Of a stretch of 40,579 nt of DNA, positions 24,429 to 34,298 are shown in pieces. This stretch comes from Acidobacteriota bacterium (GTDB lineage: Bacteria; Acidobacteriota; Blastocatellia; Pyrinomonadales; Pyrinomonadaceae). The stretch lies in assembly GCA_020200095.1 (NCBI GenBank), contig JAIVJJ010000010.1, forward strand, positions 1 through 40,579. The letters are read 5' to 3'. Below the pieces are notes generated by a model that was not told where the DNA came from, did not search any database, and saw only the letters and a list, made by a program, of their open reading frames with translations. The first letter of the stretch is position 1, and each line of letters begins with the position of its first letter. The translations under genes were made by a program, and so were the position numbers.

Positions 24429-26723
24429 TTGATCGAAGCCGATCCGACTATCCGCGTAAGACTTCTGCGCTCTTTGGGAAAATCAGCTTCACAGGTCGCA
24501 TCGGTGCTGCGTAACGAGTTTAATCTAAGCACTGAAGAAGTTGCGTCGCTGTTAGCCAATGACTTAGCGCCTTACTCGGCGGCAGACATAGATCTGGCGA
24601 TCAGGGGCGTATACCAACCCGCCGTCATTCCTGACACAACAAAGGTGAGTGACGAAGTTACCCGAAACGCATTATCCTCCTTCGACTCTACAACGGGCAG
24701 AATGACTTTCTCAGCCAAAACCCCACTGCTCGGGACCGTCGAGCCTGGCGACGTACTGGTTGGCGAGCCGAGTGCAGCCGCACCCTACGGTTATCTACGC
24801 AAAGTAACATCCATCAGAAAAGAACAAGGCAGCCTTGTCCTCGAAACGACCCAGGCAAGGCTCGACGAAGCCCTTCAACAAGGCACTCTTGATGCTGAGG
24901 GCATCCTCCAGCCAAGTGATTTGTTGGGGACAGAAGCCAAGGTTCCCGGTGTGACATTTAGTGCCATATCCGCGCCCTCGGATACTCCTCAGGCTGCGAG
25001 CGTTATTGGGGACGGCTATAACTTCGAGACTGCTGTTGACGTAACGCTTGAGGGCTCTGCCAGCGGAGGCGGGGTCACCGGGAGCGGGAAAGTGCGTATT
25101 CAGGGTTATATACGTTTTAATGCGGGTTATGATGTCGGCGTCGGTGTTGAAACATGTGCAGAAATCCCGCCCGTGTGCGTTGACCGATTCGAGGCTAGAT
25201 TGGGCGTGGATCAGTACAGCCGGCTCCAAGTAGATGGACAGTTTGATGGCACGCTCAACAAAGAAATTAAACTGGCAACTCATTATTTCAAGCCGGTCGT
25301 ATTCTTTATCGGTCCAATTCCGGTAGTGCTCGTACCCGTCGTTGATGTTGTGGTTGGCGTTAACGGCGACGCCCATCTTAAATTCAGCTTTACCTCTACG
25401 CTGACGGCACAACTCGCTTTGGGCGCAAAGTGGACCGACCCCGATGACGGGGGAAAAGGCTGGGAAGACGTGAGCAAAAAGAATGGCGTCCAATGGACAA
25501 TACCTGAAGCGAGCGTAGATGCCAACATGCACCTGCGCGCATATGGCAAAGGGGATGCCAAGCTGCTGCTTTATGGTATTGCAGGTCCTGGTTTTGCTGC
25601 GCGGATTGGCGGCGGACTCGATGCGCAGTTTCCAAGGCGACCGCTCTGGCGGATCTTCGGGTATATTGGCGCAAGCGTCAATTTTCAGGTGGATCTCGGA
25701 GGAGTACTTAAACTTTCCGAATACTCCAAGACGGTTCTGGATGAAGAATTTACCATTCTTGATGCTCCAAATCAGGCTCCGCGGTTCAGCAACGTGGTCA
25801 CGAATATCATCCAGGCTAATGTTGGCACACCGGTCACTCTCGGACCACGCTCCGGCTTTACCGGCTATTTCGATTGTATGGACCCCGAGGGCGAGCAAAT
25901 TACTTACACAGCGACATCAAACATAAATGGTCCTCTAAATAGTCTCACGGTTAATTTCCAAACTCCGGGCTTGCGTACGATTACTGTTACCGCCCGCGAT
26001 CCTGTAGGAGCGAGTTCGAGCATCACGCTCAAGGTTGACGTGCGAAACTCTCTTCCTATCGTGTCCATTTCAGCGGCAAGCGCGACCGTCCCGGCAACGG
26101 TGCAGTATTTTGTGACGGCAACCGCCTACGATCCCGATACAGGCGCTTTTCTGGGTTGTAACAGCTTAAACTGGCGAGTAATTTCGCCCGACACTCTGAC
26201 CCTGACAGGCAGCGGCGGCACATGCGGGGCAACCGTTATTTTCAGACAAGAAGGCGTGCGCACGCTAACAGTCACTGCCACCGATCCGCACGGCGGACAA
26301 GGTACAAGCTCGATTTCTGTAAATGTGACTCCCGTGCCGCAAAATCGCCCGCCAGTGATCAACTATTTTTCAGTCCAAGCTTTCCGCGGTCCTTTCTCAC
26401 ATATCTGCCCCGATCCGAATTATCTTTGCGAAGCGCCTAATAATGCAATCCTTTTTAATGGACAGGCAGGTGACTATTACCCGCCTCTATATCTGTATTT
26501 GAGTGCAAGCGACCCCGAGGGCGCGCCGATTACGGTGCAATGGTTCTGTAAAACTGGAACACAACAAGCCCCCGTGACTTGGGACTACACCTACGGCTAT
26601 CCCAGTTGCAACCCGATCTATTCATCAGTTGAACCGATCAAGGTGTACGCGATAGTGAGCGACGGAGTTAATCAAGTTCCTTCCGAGGTAAGGACTTATA
26701 CGATGCTGCAACGCGTTAATTAG
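24429..26723 (+). CDS. Main part of a large secreted protein with PKD/Ig-like domains (frameshifted)
   Basis: 764 residues are open from a TTG at 24429, but meaningful sequence in this frame extends back to about 24217. In order there is a beta domain ending in FGKTIPIKFLIEADP (the RTLPIKFRIE motif seen in large secreted bacterial proteins). A short helical repeat follows (LGKSASQVASVLRNEF, LSTEEVASLLANDL). Then comes a long beta-rich central region without a recognised family (SGKVRIQGYIRFNAGYDVGVG ... FKPVVFFIGPIPVVLVPVVDVV, both shown in part). At least two PKD/Ig-like domains come last (GEQITYTATSNINGPLN, TLTVTATDPHGGQG, LSASDPEGAPITVQW), with several cysteine pairs. The promoter, start and signal peptide belong to the piece at 24109. 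No catalytic motif was seen. Codon use looks less A/T-biased than in flanking genes (by eye only). Confidence 0.7.
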   Translation: MIEADPTIRVRLLRSLGKSASQVASVLRNEFNLSTEEVASLLANDLAPYSAADIDLAIRGVYQPAVIPDTTKVSDEVTRNALSSFDSTTGRMTFSAKTPLLGTVEPGDVLVGEPSAAAPYGYLRKVTSIRKEQGSLVLETTQARLDEALQQGTLDAEGILQPSDLLGTEAKVPGVTFSAISAPSDTPQAASVIGDGYNFETAVDVTLEGSASGGGVTGSGKVRIQGYIRFNAGYDVGVGVETCAEIPPVCVDRFEARLGVDQYSRLQVDGQFDGTLNKEIKLATHYFKPVVFFIGPIPVVLVPVVDVVVGVNGDAHLKFSFTSTLTAQLALGAKWTDPDDGGKGWEDVSKKNGVQWTIPEASVDANMHLRAYGKGDAKLLLYGIAGPGFAARIGGGLDAQFPRRPLWRIFGYIGASVNFQVDLGGVLKLSEYSKTVLDEEFTILDAPNQAPRFSNVVTNIIQANVGTPVTLGPRSGFTGYFDCMDPEGEQITYTATSNINGPLNSLTVNFQTPGLRTITVTARDPVGASSSITLKVDVRNSLPIVSISAASATVPATVQYFVTATAYDPDTGAFLGCNSLNWRVISPDTLTLTGSGGTCGATVIFRQEGVRTLTVTATDPHGGQGTSSISVNVTPVPQNRPPVINYFSVQAFRGPFSHICPDPNYLCEAPNNAILFNGQAGDYYPPLYLYLSASDPEGAPITVQWFCKTGTQQAPVTWDYTYGYPSCNPIYSSVEPIKVYAIVSDGVNQVPSEVRTYTMLQRVN

Positions 26724-26740
26724 CAGCGTTGAACGGAACG

Positions 26741-26771
26741 CCGCGGTGTGGCAGGAAAAGCCATACCGCGG
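26741..26771 (+). terminator. Hairpin after the PKD protein gene
   Basis: CCGCGGTGTGGC (26741-26752) pairs with GCCATACCGCGG (26760-26771) with one mismatch and a 7-base loop. No T-tract follows. Probably a terminator or 3'-end hairpin. Confidence 0.5.
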
Positions 26772-26862
26772 TCAAATTCGACGTTCCTCAATTTTGGCGC
26801 GGCAAGATTAGACCCGCTTGATTTGCCGTTCTTAAACGCCTGGAAGGTAAAGAATCGTTACG

Positions 26863-26933
26863 CCTTGAAACGGCAATTTCTAAAACTGGACTTAGCCGCT
26901 TAAAGACAAAACTATAAAACAACAGGAGAAAAA
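26863..26933 (+). promoter_or_regulatory. Duplicated hairpin leader, copy 2
   Basis: It matches copy 1 at 24035-24106 along most of its length (CTTGAA.CGGCAATT, then TTAGCCGCTT.AAGACA, then TAAAAC.ACAGGAGAAAAA). The stem is degraded relative to copy 1. The shared leader points to duplication of a whole promoter-proximal unit. Confidence 0.6.
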
Positions 26934-26936
26934 AAT

Positions 26937-28748
26937 ATGAAATCACGACACACTACCAAAAACGCATTTTCAATCGTTTTATTTCTGGCAATGTTCGTTT
27001 TGACCTTGCCGCTCGTCGCCGCCGCGCAAGGCAAGGTTGCTTTTGCTTCCGACCGCGACGGCAACCTTGAAATTTATGTGATGAACGCGGACGGCACGCA
27101 ACAAACGAGGCTCACCAATAATACAGCAGCGGATTTTTACCCGTCGCTTAGTCCTGACGGAAGCAAAATTGTCTTCGATTCCGAAATTACGGGCGAAAGG
27201 GAAATCTATATAATGAATGCGGACGGCACTAGCCTAACCCGCCTCACCGATACTCCGGGAATTAATTTTTCGCCATCATTCAGCCCCGATGGCGGCAAAA
27301 TAGTATTTAGTTCATCACGCACCGGCGACTTGGAAATCTATGTAATGGATGCCAACGGCGCAAACCAAACCCGCATAACTAATAGTCCGGGGGGAGACCT
27401 TGACCCCTCATTTAGTCCTGACGGCAGCCGGATCGTTTTCGAATCATACCGTAACAATTTTTGCGGCGAGATTTTTGTGATGAACGCCAACGGCACAAAT
27501 CCTACACAACTAACCAATTCCGATAGAGGTCAATTTTGCGACAGGCATCCTTCTTTTAACCCCGCTGGCAACAAAATTGTCTTTAGCGCCGACCGAGAAT
27601 ATGGAATCGAAGTTTATATAATGGATGCCAACGGAGCAAATTTAACGCGCTTGACAGACACTCAAGGATCAGCATTCAGTTCTTACCCGTCATTCAGCCC
27701 GGACGGAAGTAAGATCATTTTCTCTTCCAGCAGAGACGTGTATCCCAATTCGCAAATTTATGTAATGAATACGAACGGTTCGAGTCAAACCCGCCTGACT
27801 TATAGTTCAGGAAGTGATTTAGCACCCACATGGAGCGTTCAGGCGAATACCGCGCCGACTATTACAGCGCTGGGCGCAAGTGCGGCGCGGGACTCGAACA
27901 CTCCAAATTCCTTAATCGCTACGGTCTACGATGCGGAAGATGCCAAAGACAGTTTGGCTGTAACCATCAACGGAAGTCCTCTAGGTGCGACCGTGAACGG
28001 CGTAACGGTTGCGGGAATTTCGATTTCGCCCTCCGGCAACGTGATGGCGACAATCAGAGCGACTTGCGGTGCGTCCGATGCGAGCTTTACTTTGCGCGTG
28101 ACCGACGGCGGCTCGCTCTTTGCCGAAGCGACGCTGAACGTCAGCGTGACAAACGAAACGACCGCGCCAACAATCGCTTTGCCGTCGAATATCGTTACCA
28201 ATCTGCCTTTGAATTCGACCGACACGGGCAAAGTCGTTACTTTTACAGTTTCGGCGACCGACAACTGCGACGCTAATCCGACCGTTGTGGCAGTTCCGCC
28301 TTCAGGTTCAACGTTCCCGGTCGGCACGACGACCGTTAATGTTACGGCGACCGACACTTCGGGCAACACGGCGACGGGCAGTTTTACGGTTACGGTTTCG
28401 TATAACTTCGCGGGCTTTTTCCAGCCAGTTGATAATTTGCCAACGGTAAATGTCGTAGGCGCAGGACAGTCCGTTCCGGTCAAATTCAGTTTGAGCGGCT
28501 ATAAAGGCTTGAACATCTTCGCGGCGGGTTATCCGGCTTCGCAACAAGTTCCTTGCGTCGGCGGCTCAACCGTTGCGCCCGTCGAGGAAACCGTCACGGC
28601 TGGCGCAAGCAGTCTGAGTTACGACGCGGTGAGCGATCAATACATCTACGTCTGGAAAACGGAAAAGGCTTGGAAAGGTACGTGCCGGCAGTTGATCGTA
28701 AAATTAAACGACGGCACGCTGCACGTCGCCAATTTCCAATTCAGGTAG
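26937..28748 (+). CDS. Secreted TolB-like propeller protein with HYR and PxKF domains
   Basis: A 603-residue paralogue of the gene at 22207, with a near-identical signal peptide (ending VAAAQ). Seven PD40-like blades ([21 protein letters not shown], in part; [17 protein letters not shown]) run to about residue 300. Then come an unassigned sandwich ([16 protein letters not shown]), a HYR/bacterial Ig-like domain (about 415-490, [15 protein letters not shown] ... [16 protein letters not shown]) and a C-terminal PxKF domain ([53 protein letters not shown]). PxKF and HYR domains are hallmarks of large extracellular proteins in Acidobacteriota and Chloroflexota. No enzyme motif is present; adhesion or matrix binding is the likely but unproven role. 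It ends before a terminator-like hairpin. Confidence 0.88.
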   Translation: MKSRHTTKNAFSIVLFLAMFVLTLPLVAAAQGKVAFASDRDGNLEIYVMNADGTQQTRLTNNTAADFYPSLSPDGSKIVFDSEITGEREIYIMNADGTSLTRLTDTPGINFSPSFSPDGGKIVFSSSRTGDLEIYVMDANGANQTRITNSPGGDLDPSFSPDGSRIVFESYRNNFCGEIFVMNANGTNPTQLTNSDRGQFCDRHPSFNPAGNKIVFSADREYGIEVYIMDANGANLTRLTDTQGSAFSSYPSFSPDGSKIIFSSSRDVYPNSQIYVMNTNGSSQTRLTYSSGSDLAPTWSVQANTAPTITALGASAARDSNTPNSLIATVYDAEDAKDSLAVTINGSPLGATVNGVTVAGISISPSGNVMATIRATCGASDASFTLRVTDGGSLFAEATLNVSVTNETTAPTIALPSNIVTNLPLNSTDTGKVVTFTVSATDNCDANPTVVAVPPSGSTFPVGTTTVNVTATDTSGNTATGSFTVTVSYNFAGFFQPVDNLPTVNVVGAGQSVPVKFSLSGYKGLNIFAAGYPASQQVPCVGGSTVAPVEETVTAGASSLSYDAVSDQYIYVWKTEKAWKGTCRQLIVKLNDGTLHVANFQFR

Positions 28749-28794
28749 AAAGCCTTGATGCCTGAAAATCAGTAGTTTTTCGAACGCGCCGGTG

Positions 28795-28830
28795 GGCTTG
28801 CCGTTGACAAAGCTAATTTCGCGGCAAGCC
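28795..28830 (+). terminator. Hairpin after the PxKF protein gene
   Basis: GGCTTGCCG (28795-28803) pairs perfectly with CGGCAAGCC (28822-28830) around an 18-base loop. No T-tract follows. Confidence 0.5.
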
Positions 28831-28965
28831 GCTGTTGGGCGATTACCGAACTTTGAGCGACTGTTTTAACTATCGGTCTTAAACTGTAATAGAAAAATTC
28901 TGCAGGTTTTAGAAAGTTTTGCAGGCGAATTCACAAATCAATTGATAACAGAAGAGGTGAAGATT

Positions 28966-29380
28966 ATGGAACGAACAATAAAAATTTTGTATCGTTTCGG
29001 CATCGCTGAATAAACCGCCGCTTCCGCCGCGCTATGCATTTGCCGAATCATTGGCGCGGGTCATCATCCACCGCGCTAAATTGACGCGGGACATTGCCGC
29101 TAATCTGCAAGCCGCAGGTTTTGAAGAACGCGGCATCATCGTTGTCGGCGGATGGGACTTTTTAACGACGATTGATGAAATGTGCGGTAACGGTTTCCGG
29201 CTTGTCAGACCGAAGCCGCGTCCGACTTGGTGGAAAGACTCATTTGACGCGCCGGATTATTTGATAATGGCGGCGCAGTTTGAACAGTCGGCACGCGAAA
29301 CCGCCTATGAAGACTTGCAGCGAATTTTTCACGAAGCCGGCGCAAAATTGATTGATGCGAGCTTGGCAAGATTGCAGTAA
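28966..29380 (+). pseudogene. Small unknown gene with a frameshift near its start
   Basis: GAAGAGGTGA precedes ATG 28966, but that frame stops after 15 codons (29013). The frame ending at 29380 is open from before 29000 and carries the protein-like sequence SLNKPPLPPRYAFAESLARV (in part), then FEERGIIVVGGWDFLTTIDEM, RPKPRPTWWKDSFDAPDYLIM and an Ala-rich helical end. Removing one T from the run at 28985-28988 joins MERTIKI to CIVSASLNKPPLPPRY and gives about 137 residues with a plausible first strand. No family was recognised. If the shift is real, only an unlikely TTG start at 29051 (109 residues) remains. Confidence 0.5.
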
Positions 29381-29381
29381 A

Positions 29382-31109
29382 TTAACGATTCATGCTGCCT
29401 TCGGATTTTTTCGCATTTGCTTTCGCTCCTTCGAGGGCAAGCCATTTGGCTTTCGGCAAAAACTCAATCGCCCGTTTTAACTGATTGTCATACTCGTTAA
29501 AAACTTGTAATGAAGTTGTCGAACCGTAAGCGGCAGTGACTACTTCCAACCGCAGCGTACGCTCTATAAATTCACGCTCTTTATCAATTTGCGCCGATGA
29601 AAATTTATATTTATCCATCGCAAACTTTTTGAAAGTTTGAAAAAGATTTTCGGTAACCGGAAAGTCGCTGGCTTTCAAATCGTATTCAAATGAAATAGGA
29701 CGATCAACTTTATAACTTTCAAAACCTTTTATTTTACCAAACGCTAAGTCAAGCGCGAATGCAAAAATCGGGTTATTAAGCTTTTGTTGAAAACGCGCTC
29801 TTTCGGCTGTAATTGTCTGCGGTTTGACAACTTCGTCCGGGTTGATTCCACCGCCGCTGTAAACGCTTCTTCCTGAATCGGTTTTGCTTTCCGCGCCTTT
29901 CGGTTTCTGCGGTTGTGCTTCGTCTTGCAGCGTTCCACCGTTCGTATAATAACTGTAAAGGTTGCCGTCCGAATAATCTTTCTGAATAAGGCGTCCTGAA
30001 GGGGTTTCGTATTTGGCAATGGTTAAAAGCAGCATTGAACCGTATTCCAAAACAAAAGGGTTTTGCACCAAGCCTTTACCGAAGGTGTTTTCGCCGACAA
30101 TCAATGCGCGGTCGTGGTCTTGCAGTGCTCCCGCCAAAATTTCGGAAGCCGAAGCCGTACTTCGATTGACCAAAATCACCAACGGCGTATTGTCGGGTGC
30201 TGGATTGTCAGCGCGATATGGCGGAGTATTAGCTCCGTCAATTCTTCCTTTTTGAGTGAAAATAGTTTGCCCGGTTGAGAGAAATGTATTGGCAACACGA
30301 TAAGCCTGGCTTACTAAACCGCCGCCGTTTTCTCGCAAATCGAGAATGAGTTGTTTCATTCCCTGCGCCTTAAGCTGCTGCATCGCCTGAACAAATTCAT
30401 CGTATGTTGTTTGATTAAAACCGCCTCTCATTCCTACATATCCAACGCCTGGACGAATCATATAGGCTTCGGAAATCGAAGGCTGCGAAACGGCATCACG
30501 AATTATTTCTACTTCTTCGCGTTTGCCAGTTCCATATCGTTCAACAACCAGTTTTGCCGGCGTTCCGCGTGGTCCGCGCAAAAAGGTTCGTACTTCAGAA
30601 AAAGACTTGCCGAGCATTGAAGCACCGTTGACCTCGACAATTTTATCGCCGTAACGAAGTCCCGCGCGATAGGCGGGCGCTCCTTCAAAAGTAGCTTTTA
30701 TAAAAGTAGCAATAACTTTTCCGTTCGGGTCGCTCAAATCGCCGATGGTGGCGCCGATGCCGTAGTATTGTGAACTCTGGCTGGTGCGAAATTCTTCAAA
30801 TTCTTTTGCATCAAAATAATTCGAATGCGGGTCGAGCGTGTGCAGCATCGAATCAATCGAAGATTTAAAAAGCTCATTATAATTCAGCTTTTTTCCACTC
30901 GCGTAATTGTCTTCAATCAAGGTCAAAGCCTCGGCAAGGTCCTGCTCGATATTTTCAATCGAGGTTGTTTTAACGGATTTGGTTGTAACTTTCGTATCGT
31001 CCGATATTTTTGGATTAACTTTTGAAACGGTTTGTGTTTGAGCAAAAATGGCGGAAAAGAGCGAGACAATTAAAAGAAAACTGCCCGCTAAAGTTGAACT
31101 TTTTTTCAC
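29382..31109 (-). CDS. S41 carboxyl-terminal processing peptidase (CtpA/Prc-like)
   Basis: 575 residues with a signal peptide ending FAQ (about residue 24). A short helical N-terminal domain contains LDPHSNYFDAKEFEEF. A PDZ domain (about 115-195: GIGATIGD, APAYRAGLRYGDKIVEVNG) precedes the protease core: GVGYVGMRGGFNQTT, LILDLRENGGGLVSQAYRVA, then STASASEILAGALQD with the nucleophile Ser320 and GENTFGKGLVQ with the general base Lys345, 25 residues later as in Prc. It is periplasmic and trims or degrades proteins from C-terminal signals. The C-terminal extension (FPVTENLFQTFKKFAMDKYKFS onward) is helical. The gene looks complete. It is divergent from the TonB-C gene, with a 142-base shared upstream region. 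Confidence 0.92.
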   Translation of the reverse strand: MKKSSTLAGSFLLIVSLFSAIFAQTQTVSKVNPKISDDTKVTTKSVKTTSIENIEQDLAEALTLIEDNYASGKKLNYNELFKSSIDSMLHTLDPHSNYFDAKEFEEFRTSQSSQYYGIGATIGDLSDPNGKVIATFIKATFEGAPAYRAGLRYGDKIVEVNGASMLGKSFSEVRTFLRGPRGTPAKLVVERYGTGKREEVEIIRDAVSQPSISEAYMIRPGVGYVGMRGGFNQTTYDEFVQAMQQLKAQGMKQLILDLRENGGGLVSQAYRVANTFLSTGQTIFTQKGRIDGANTPPYRADNPAPDNTPLVILVNRSTASASEILAGALQDHDRALIVGENTFGKGLVQNPFVLEYGSMLLLTIAKYETPSGRLIQKDYSDGNLYSYYTNGGTLQDEAQPQKPKGAESKTDSGRSVYSGGGINPDEVVKPQTITAERARFQQKLNNPIFAFALDLAFGKIKGFESYKVDRPISFEYDLKASDFPVTENLFQTFKKFAMDKYKFSSAQIDKEREFIERTLRLEVVTAAYGSTTSLQVFNEYDNQLKRAIEFLPKAKWLALEGAKANAKKSEGSMNR

Positions 31110-31251
31110 TACAAAAATCTCCTAAGTTTTACTGCTAAAAATACAATTTGGGTAAAAAATGATAACATCTGTTTGAAGAAAAAGCGATACAAATAGTTGC
31201 ACGGCTCAAAGCATCTAAAACAAACATTTTCTGTTCAAAACAAAAACAATT

Positions 31252-32163
31252 ATGCTTAAACAAATTTCGCTCTTACTTATAATTTGTCTTTCAAGTTTAT
31301 GCGTGTTTACCCAAACGGAAAAATACAGCGCGCCCGTCAAATGGGAAAGATACAAAGTCGGCGACAAAGGCATTTCCGTGTTGCTTCCTAAATTGCCTGT
31401 CCTGAATCAGGGGATAGACGTTTGCAGCGAGACGGAAATGAATCGTTACGCCGTATACGCCGACCAAACCGTATACGGTTTGACGATTGTTTCAAAAACC
31501 AAAGAAAAAGCCCCGGCTTTTTGCACGAATAAAAGAAAATTCGACGAAAAGAGTTTTGACGAAAGATTGCGGGAAATTAAAACCAAGTTAAAAACTTTCG
31601 ACGAAACAAAGTTTAGCCAAAATAATTTCGAAGTTCTAAAAATTAAGAGCGTTGACAAAACCTTTACGCACTGGCTCTTTACCGATTTCCGAAATAAAAG
31701 GTGGTTCGAACTTTGGACGACGGACGACGAAAAAATCGAAGCGAAAAATTTTATCGAATCAATCAAAATCGAAAAAAACGTTGAAGGCATCGAAATCGGA
31801 AATGGTGCCAGCCGCACGCTAGGTGATGAAGGCGTCGCCGTTGAAAATACTGATTCTCAAAATAAAAAAATTGAAAACAATCCGATAAAAGCAGAAACCG
31901 AAAATATAAGAATTATCGTCAAGCCCTACGCCAGATATACCGATGCAGCTAGGCAAGCGCAAATTCAAGGAACGGTTACTTTAAAAGTAACTTTTTTAGC
32001 AAACGGCGGAATCGGAAGCGTTACACCTGTAAATGATTTGCCTTATGGATTAACAGAGCAAGCAATTTTCGCGGCATCAAGAATTGTTTTTATTCCGGCA
32101 AAGAAAAATGGCACAACTTACACGGTAATAAAAACAGTTCAATACTCTTTTAGCATTTATTAA
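31252..32163 (+). CDS. Exported TonB C-terminal-domain protein
   Basis: 303 residues. A signal peptide ([19 protein letters not shown]) is followed by an unassigned domain of about 170 residues ([41 protein letters not shown], in part) that resembles PsbP/stress-type small domains. A polar linker follows (about 180-212). A TonB C-terminal domain closes the protein (about 213-303: [39 protein letters not shown], the FIPAKKNG turn). There is no obvious permanent membrane anchor beyond the signal peptide and no Pro-rich spanning region, so it may be a periplasmic TonB-C module rather than a true energy transducer. It ends 2 bases before the OppD-like start. Confidence 0.8.
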   Translation: MLKQISLLLIICLSSLCVFTQTEKYSAPVKWERYKVGDKGISVLLPKLPVLNQGIDVCSETEMNRYAVYADQTVYGLTIVSKTKEKAPAFCTNKRKFDEKSFDERLREIKTKLKTFDETKFSQNNFEVLKIKSVDKTFTHWLFTDFRNKRWFELWTTDDEKIEAKNFIESIKIEKNVEGIEIGNGASRTLGDEGVAVENTDSQNKKIENNPIKAETENIRIIVKPYARYTDAARQAQIQGTVTLKVTFLANGGIGSVTPVNDLPYGLTEQAIFAASRIVFIPAKKNGTTYTVIKTVQYSFSIY

Positions 32164-32165
32164 AA

Positions 32166-33200
32166 ATGTCTCATCTGCTTGAAGTAAAAAATTTAGAAAC
32201 ACATTTTCCGACACGCGCAGGAACGGTTAAAGCCGTCAACGACGTAAGTTTTTATATTGACGAAGGCGAGCTATTAGGCTTGGTTGGCGAATCAGGCTGC
32301 GGAAAATCAATCACGGCTTTATCTGTAATGCGCCTAATTACCGCGCCGGGAAAAATTGTCGGCGGCTCGGTAAAATTTAAAGGTGAAGAATTAATTTCGG
32401 CGAGCAATGAACGAATGCGCCAAATCCGCGGCAATGATATTGCGATGATTTTTCAAGACCCGATGACTTCGCTCAATCCGGTTTACACCGTTGGCGAACA
32501 AATCGCGGAAGCATTGCGTTTGCACCGAAAATTAAATAAAGAGACCGCATGGAAAGCGGCGATTGAAGCGATACACGAAGTTTCGATTCCCGACCCGTCG
32601 CGCCGCGTAAAAGATTACCCGCATCAGCTTTCAGGCGGAATGCGCCAGCGCGTGATGATTGCGATGGCTCTTGCCTGCAACCCGGAATTGTTAATTGCCG
32701 ACGAACCGACGACCGCGTTGGACGTTACGATTCAAGCGCAGATTTTAGAATTGTTGGACGAATTAAGAAAAACTCGCAAACTTGCCATTCTGCTTATCAC
32801 GCACGATTTAGGCGTGGTGGCGGAAGTTGCCGACAGAGTCGCCGTAATGTATACGGGAAGAATTGTTGAGGAATCGGGCGTAGATGAAATTTTTGAAAAA
32901 CCGAAACATCCATACACGCGCGGACTTTTGCACTCCGTCCCGAAACTCAGAGGAAAGGGCGAAGCAAAAGAAACTCGTCTTTCGACAATCGAAGGAACAG
33001 TTCCAAACCCGACAAATCTTCCGACCGGCTGCCATTTCGCGCCGCGCTGCGAGTATCGAATGGAAAGATGCACGCACGAACCGATGCCGCTTTACCAATT
33101 GGAAAACGATGTTAAGGTGCGCTGCGTGCTTTATGAAGGAAAAGATTTTGAAGAAAATTTTGAGAGGAAAAAAAGTTTTTCTGCGTCCGCCGAAAGTTGA
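32166..33200 (+). CDS. Oligopeptide/dipeptide ABC transporter ATP-binding protein (OppD/DppD-like)
   Basis: 344 residues. Walker A GESGCGKS (41-48), the Q-loop [10 protein letters not shown], the signature [12 protein letters not shown], Walker [13 protein letters not shown] and the switch [13 protein letters not shown] are all intact. The C-terminal oligopeptide-transporter extension is present ([32 protein letters not shown] with the usual cysteines). It powers uptake of peptides together with an OppF/DppF partner, two permeases and a binding protein; only the partner ATPase (34279) is in this window. Its 3' end overlaps the start of the GNAT gene. Confidence 0.9.
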   Translation: MSHLLEVKNLETHFPTRAGTVKAVNDVSFYIDEGELLGLVGESGCGKSITALSVMRLITAPGKIVGGSVKFKGEELISASNERMRQIRGNDIAMIFQDPMTSLNPVYTVGEQIAEALRLHRKLNKETAWKAAIEAIHEVSIPDPSRRVKDYPHQLSGGMRQRVMIAMALACNPELLIADEPTTALDVTIQAQILELLDELRKTRKLAILLITHDLGVVAEVADRVAVMYTGRIVEESGVDEIFEKPKHPYTRGLLHSVPKLRGKGEAKETRLSTIEGTVPNPTNLPTGCHFAPRCEYRMERCTHEPMPLYQLENDVKVRCVLYEGKDFEENFERKKSFSASAES

Positions 33201-33684
33201 GGATTCCGCCGAATATATTCAATTAGCCAAACAAAGCGAAAAGTTTCATCGCGGCTTAATAAAAATGGCGAAAACTCAGAAAGATTTTAATGCTTTTCTG
33301 GAGCGAAGCGTCAAAGAAGAAAACGAATGTTTCTTGGTTTGCCGCACTCAGGATAAAGCAATTGTCGGAATGATAAATCTTTCGCAAATTATTCGCGGCG
33401 TTTTTCAAAATGCATATCTCGGCTACGGTTTAGGCGTAAAATTCACCGGTAAAGGTTTAATGACCGAAGCGGTTGAATTGATTTTGCGATTCGCATTTAA
33501 AGATTTAAAGCTTCACCGCATTGAAGCGAATGTGCAACCGGATAATGCAGCTTCAATAAATGTTTTGAAGCGAACAGGTTTTACGAAAGAAGGATTTTCC
33601 CCCAAATATCTGAAAGTCGGAGGTCGCTGGCGCGATCATGAGCGTTGGGCGATAATTGCGGAAGATTGGAGAAAAGGTAAATGA
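33133..33684 (+). CDS. GNAT acetyltransferase (RimJ/RimL-like)
   Basis: 183 residues from ATG 33133, overlapping the OppD-like gene by 68 bases; TTG 33148 with GAAGGA upstream is an alternative start. It begins with [20 protein letters not shown], has [20 protein letters not shown] as the central strands, the [19 protein letters not shown] acetyl-CoA-binding region (relatives have a G..G.A loop here) and the hallmark [20 protein letters not shown] - [10 protein letters not shown] segment of the RimJ/RimL group, which acetylates protein N-termini or small amines. Stop and next start overlap as ATGA (33681-33684), so it is translationally coupled to the Uma2 gene. Confidence 0.85.
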   Translation: MKEKILKKILRGKKVFLRPPKVEDSAEYIQLAKQSEKFHRGLIKMAKTQKDFNAFLERSVKEENECFLVCRTQDKAIVGMINLSQIIRGVFQNAYLGYGLGVKFTGKGLMTEAVELILRFAFKDLKLHRIEANVQPDNAASINVLKRTGFTKEGFSPKYLKVGGRWRDHERWAIIAEDWRKGK

Positions 33685-34298
33685 GCCAAGTTACAGCAGA
33701 GAAAACAATGTCGGTTGAAGAATATTTAGCGTTTGAGGCAAGGTCAAAATTTAAACACGAATACATAGACGGCGAAATCTTTTTGATGGCTGGTGTAAAA
33801 CGTAGTCACAGTATAATTTCACAAAACATATCCCGCCACATCGGAAACAAACTTGAAAATAAACCTTGTGAAGTTCATCAAGGCGACATAAAGGTTCGAG
33901 TCAAAGAAACACGATTTGTTTATCCCGATGTGATTGTTGCCTGCGGTGATTTGCGTTGGGATTTAAATGAAACTGTTTTATTAAATCCGACGGTTATTTT
34001 CGAGGTTTTGTCAAAATCAACCGAAGCACGCGATAGAGGAGAGAAATCTCAAAATTACAGGCAATTGGAAAGTTTGACAGATTATCTGCTGGTTTCGCAA
34101 AAGCAAATGTTGGTTGAACATTTTATACCACAAGACGACGGCAGTTGGAAATTGATCGAATACCGCGAGCCGAATGATACGATTCATTTTGCGTCAATCA
34201 ATTGCCAGTTATTACTCTCCGACATTTATTACAATATCAATCTGCCGCAATTAAAATTGGTAGAGCCAAAATCGAAAAATGGAAACAAGCGCGGTTAA
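33681..34298 (+). CDS. Uma2 family (DUF820) PD-(D/E)XK nuclease-fold protein
   Basis: 205 residues. The family opening [22 protein letters not shown] leads to GEIFLMAG, then [11 protein letters not shown] (acidic metal residue) and [21 protein letters not shown], where Glu and Lys fit the PD-(D/E)XK active site. The closing [20 protein letters not shown] follows. This family is widespread in cyanobacteria and Acidobacteriota, often in many copies, and its biological role is unclear. It lies between the two peptide-ABC ATPases, overlapping the upstream gene by 4 and the downstream gene by 20 bases, so it is part of the operon. Confidence 0.85.
   Translation: MSQVTAEKTMSVEEYLAFEARSKFKHEYIDGEIFLMAGVKRSHSIISQNISRHIGNKLENKPCEVHQGDIKVRVKETRFVYPDVIVACGDLRWDLNETVLLNPTVIFEVLSKSTEARDRGEKSQNYRQLESLTDYLLVSQKQMLVEHFIPQDDGSWKLIEYREPNDTIHFASINCQLLLSDIYYNINLPQLKLVEPKSKNGNKRG

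Noticed and set aside
24795-25898. Long antisense reading frame (367 codons) opposite the PKD protein gene
   Set aside because: The plus strand carries continuous sensible protein with PKD motifs; the antisense product has no domain, ribosome binding site or signal and is a shadow of a region with few rare codons.
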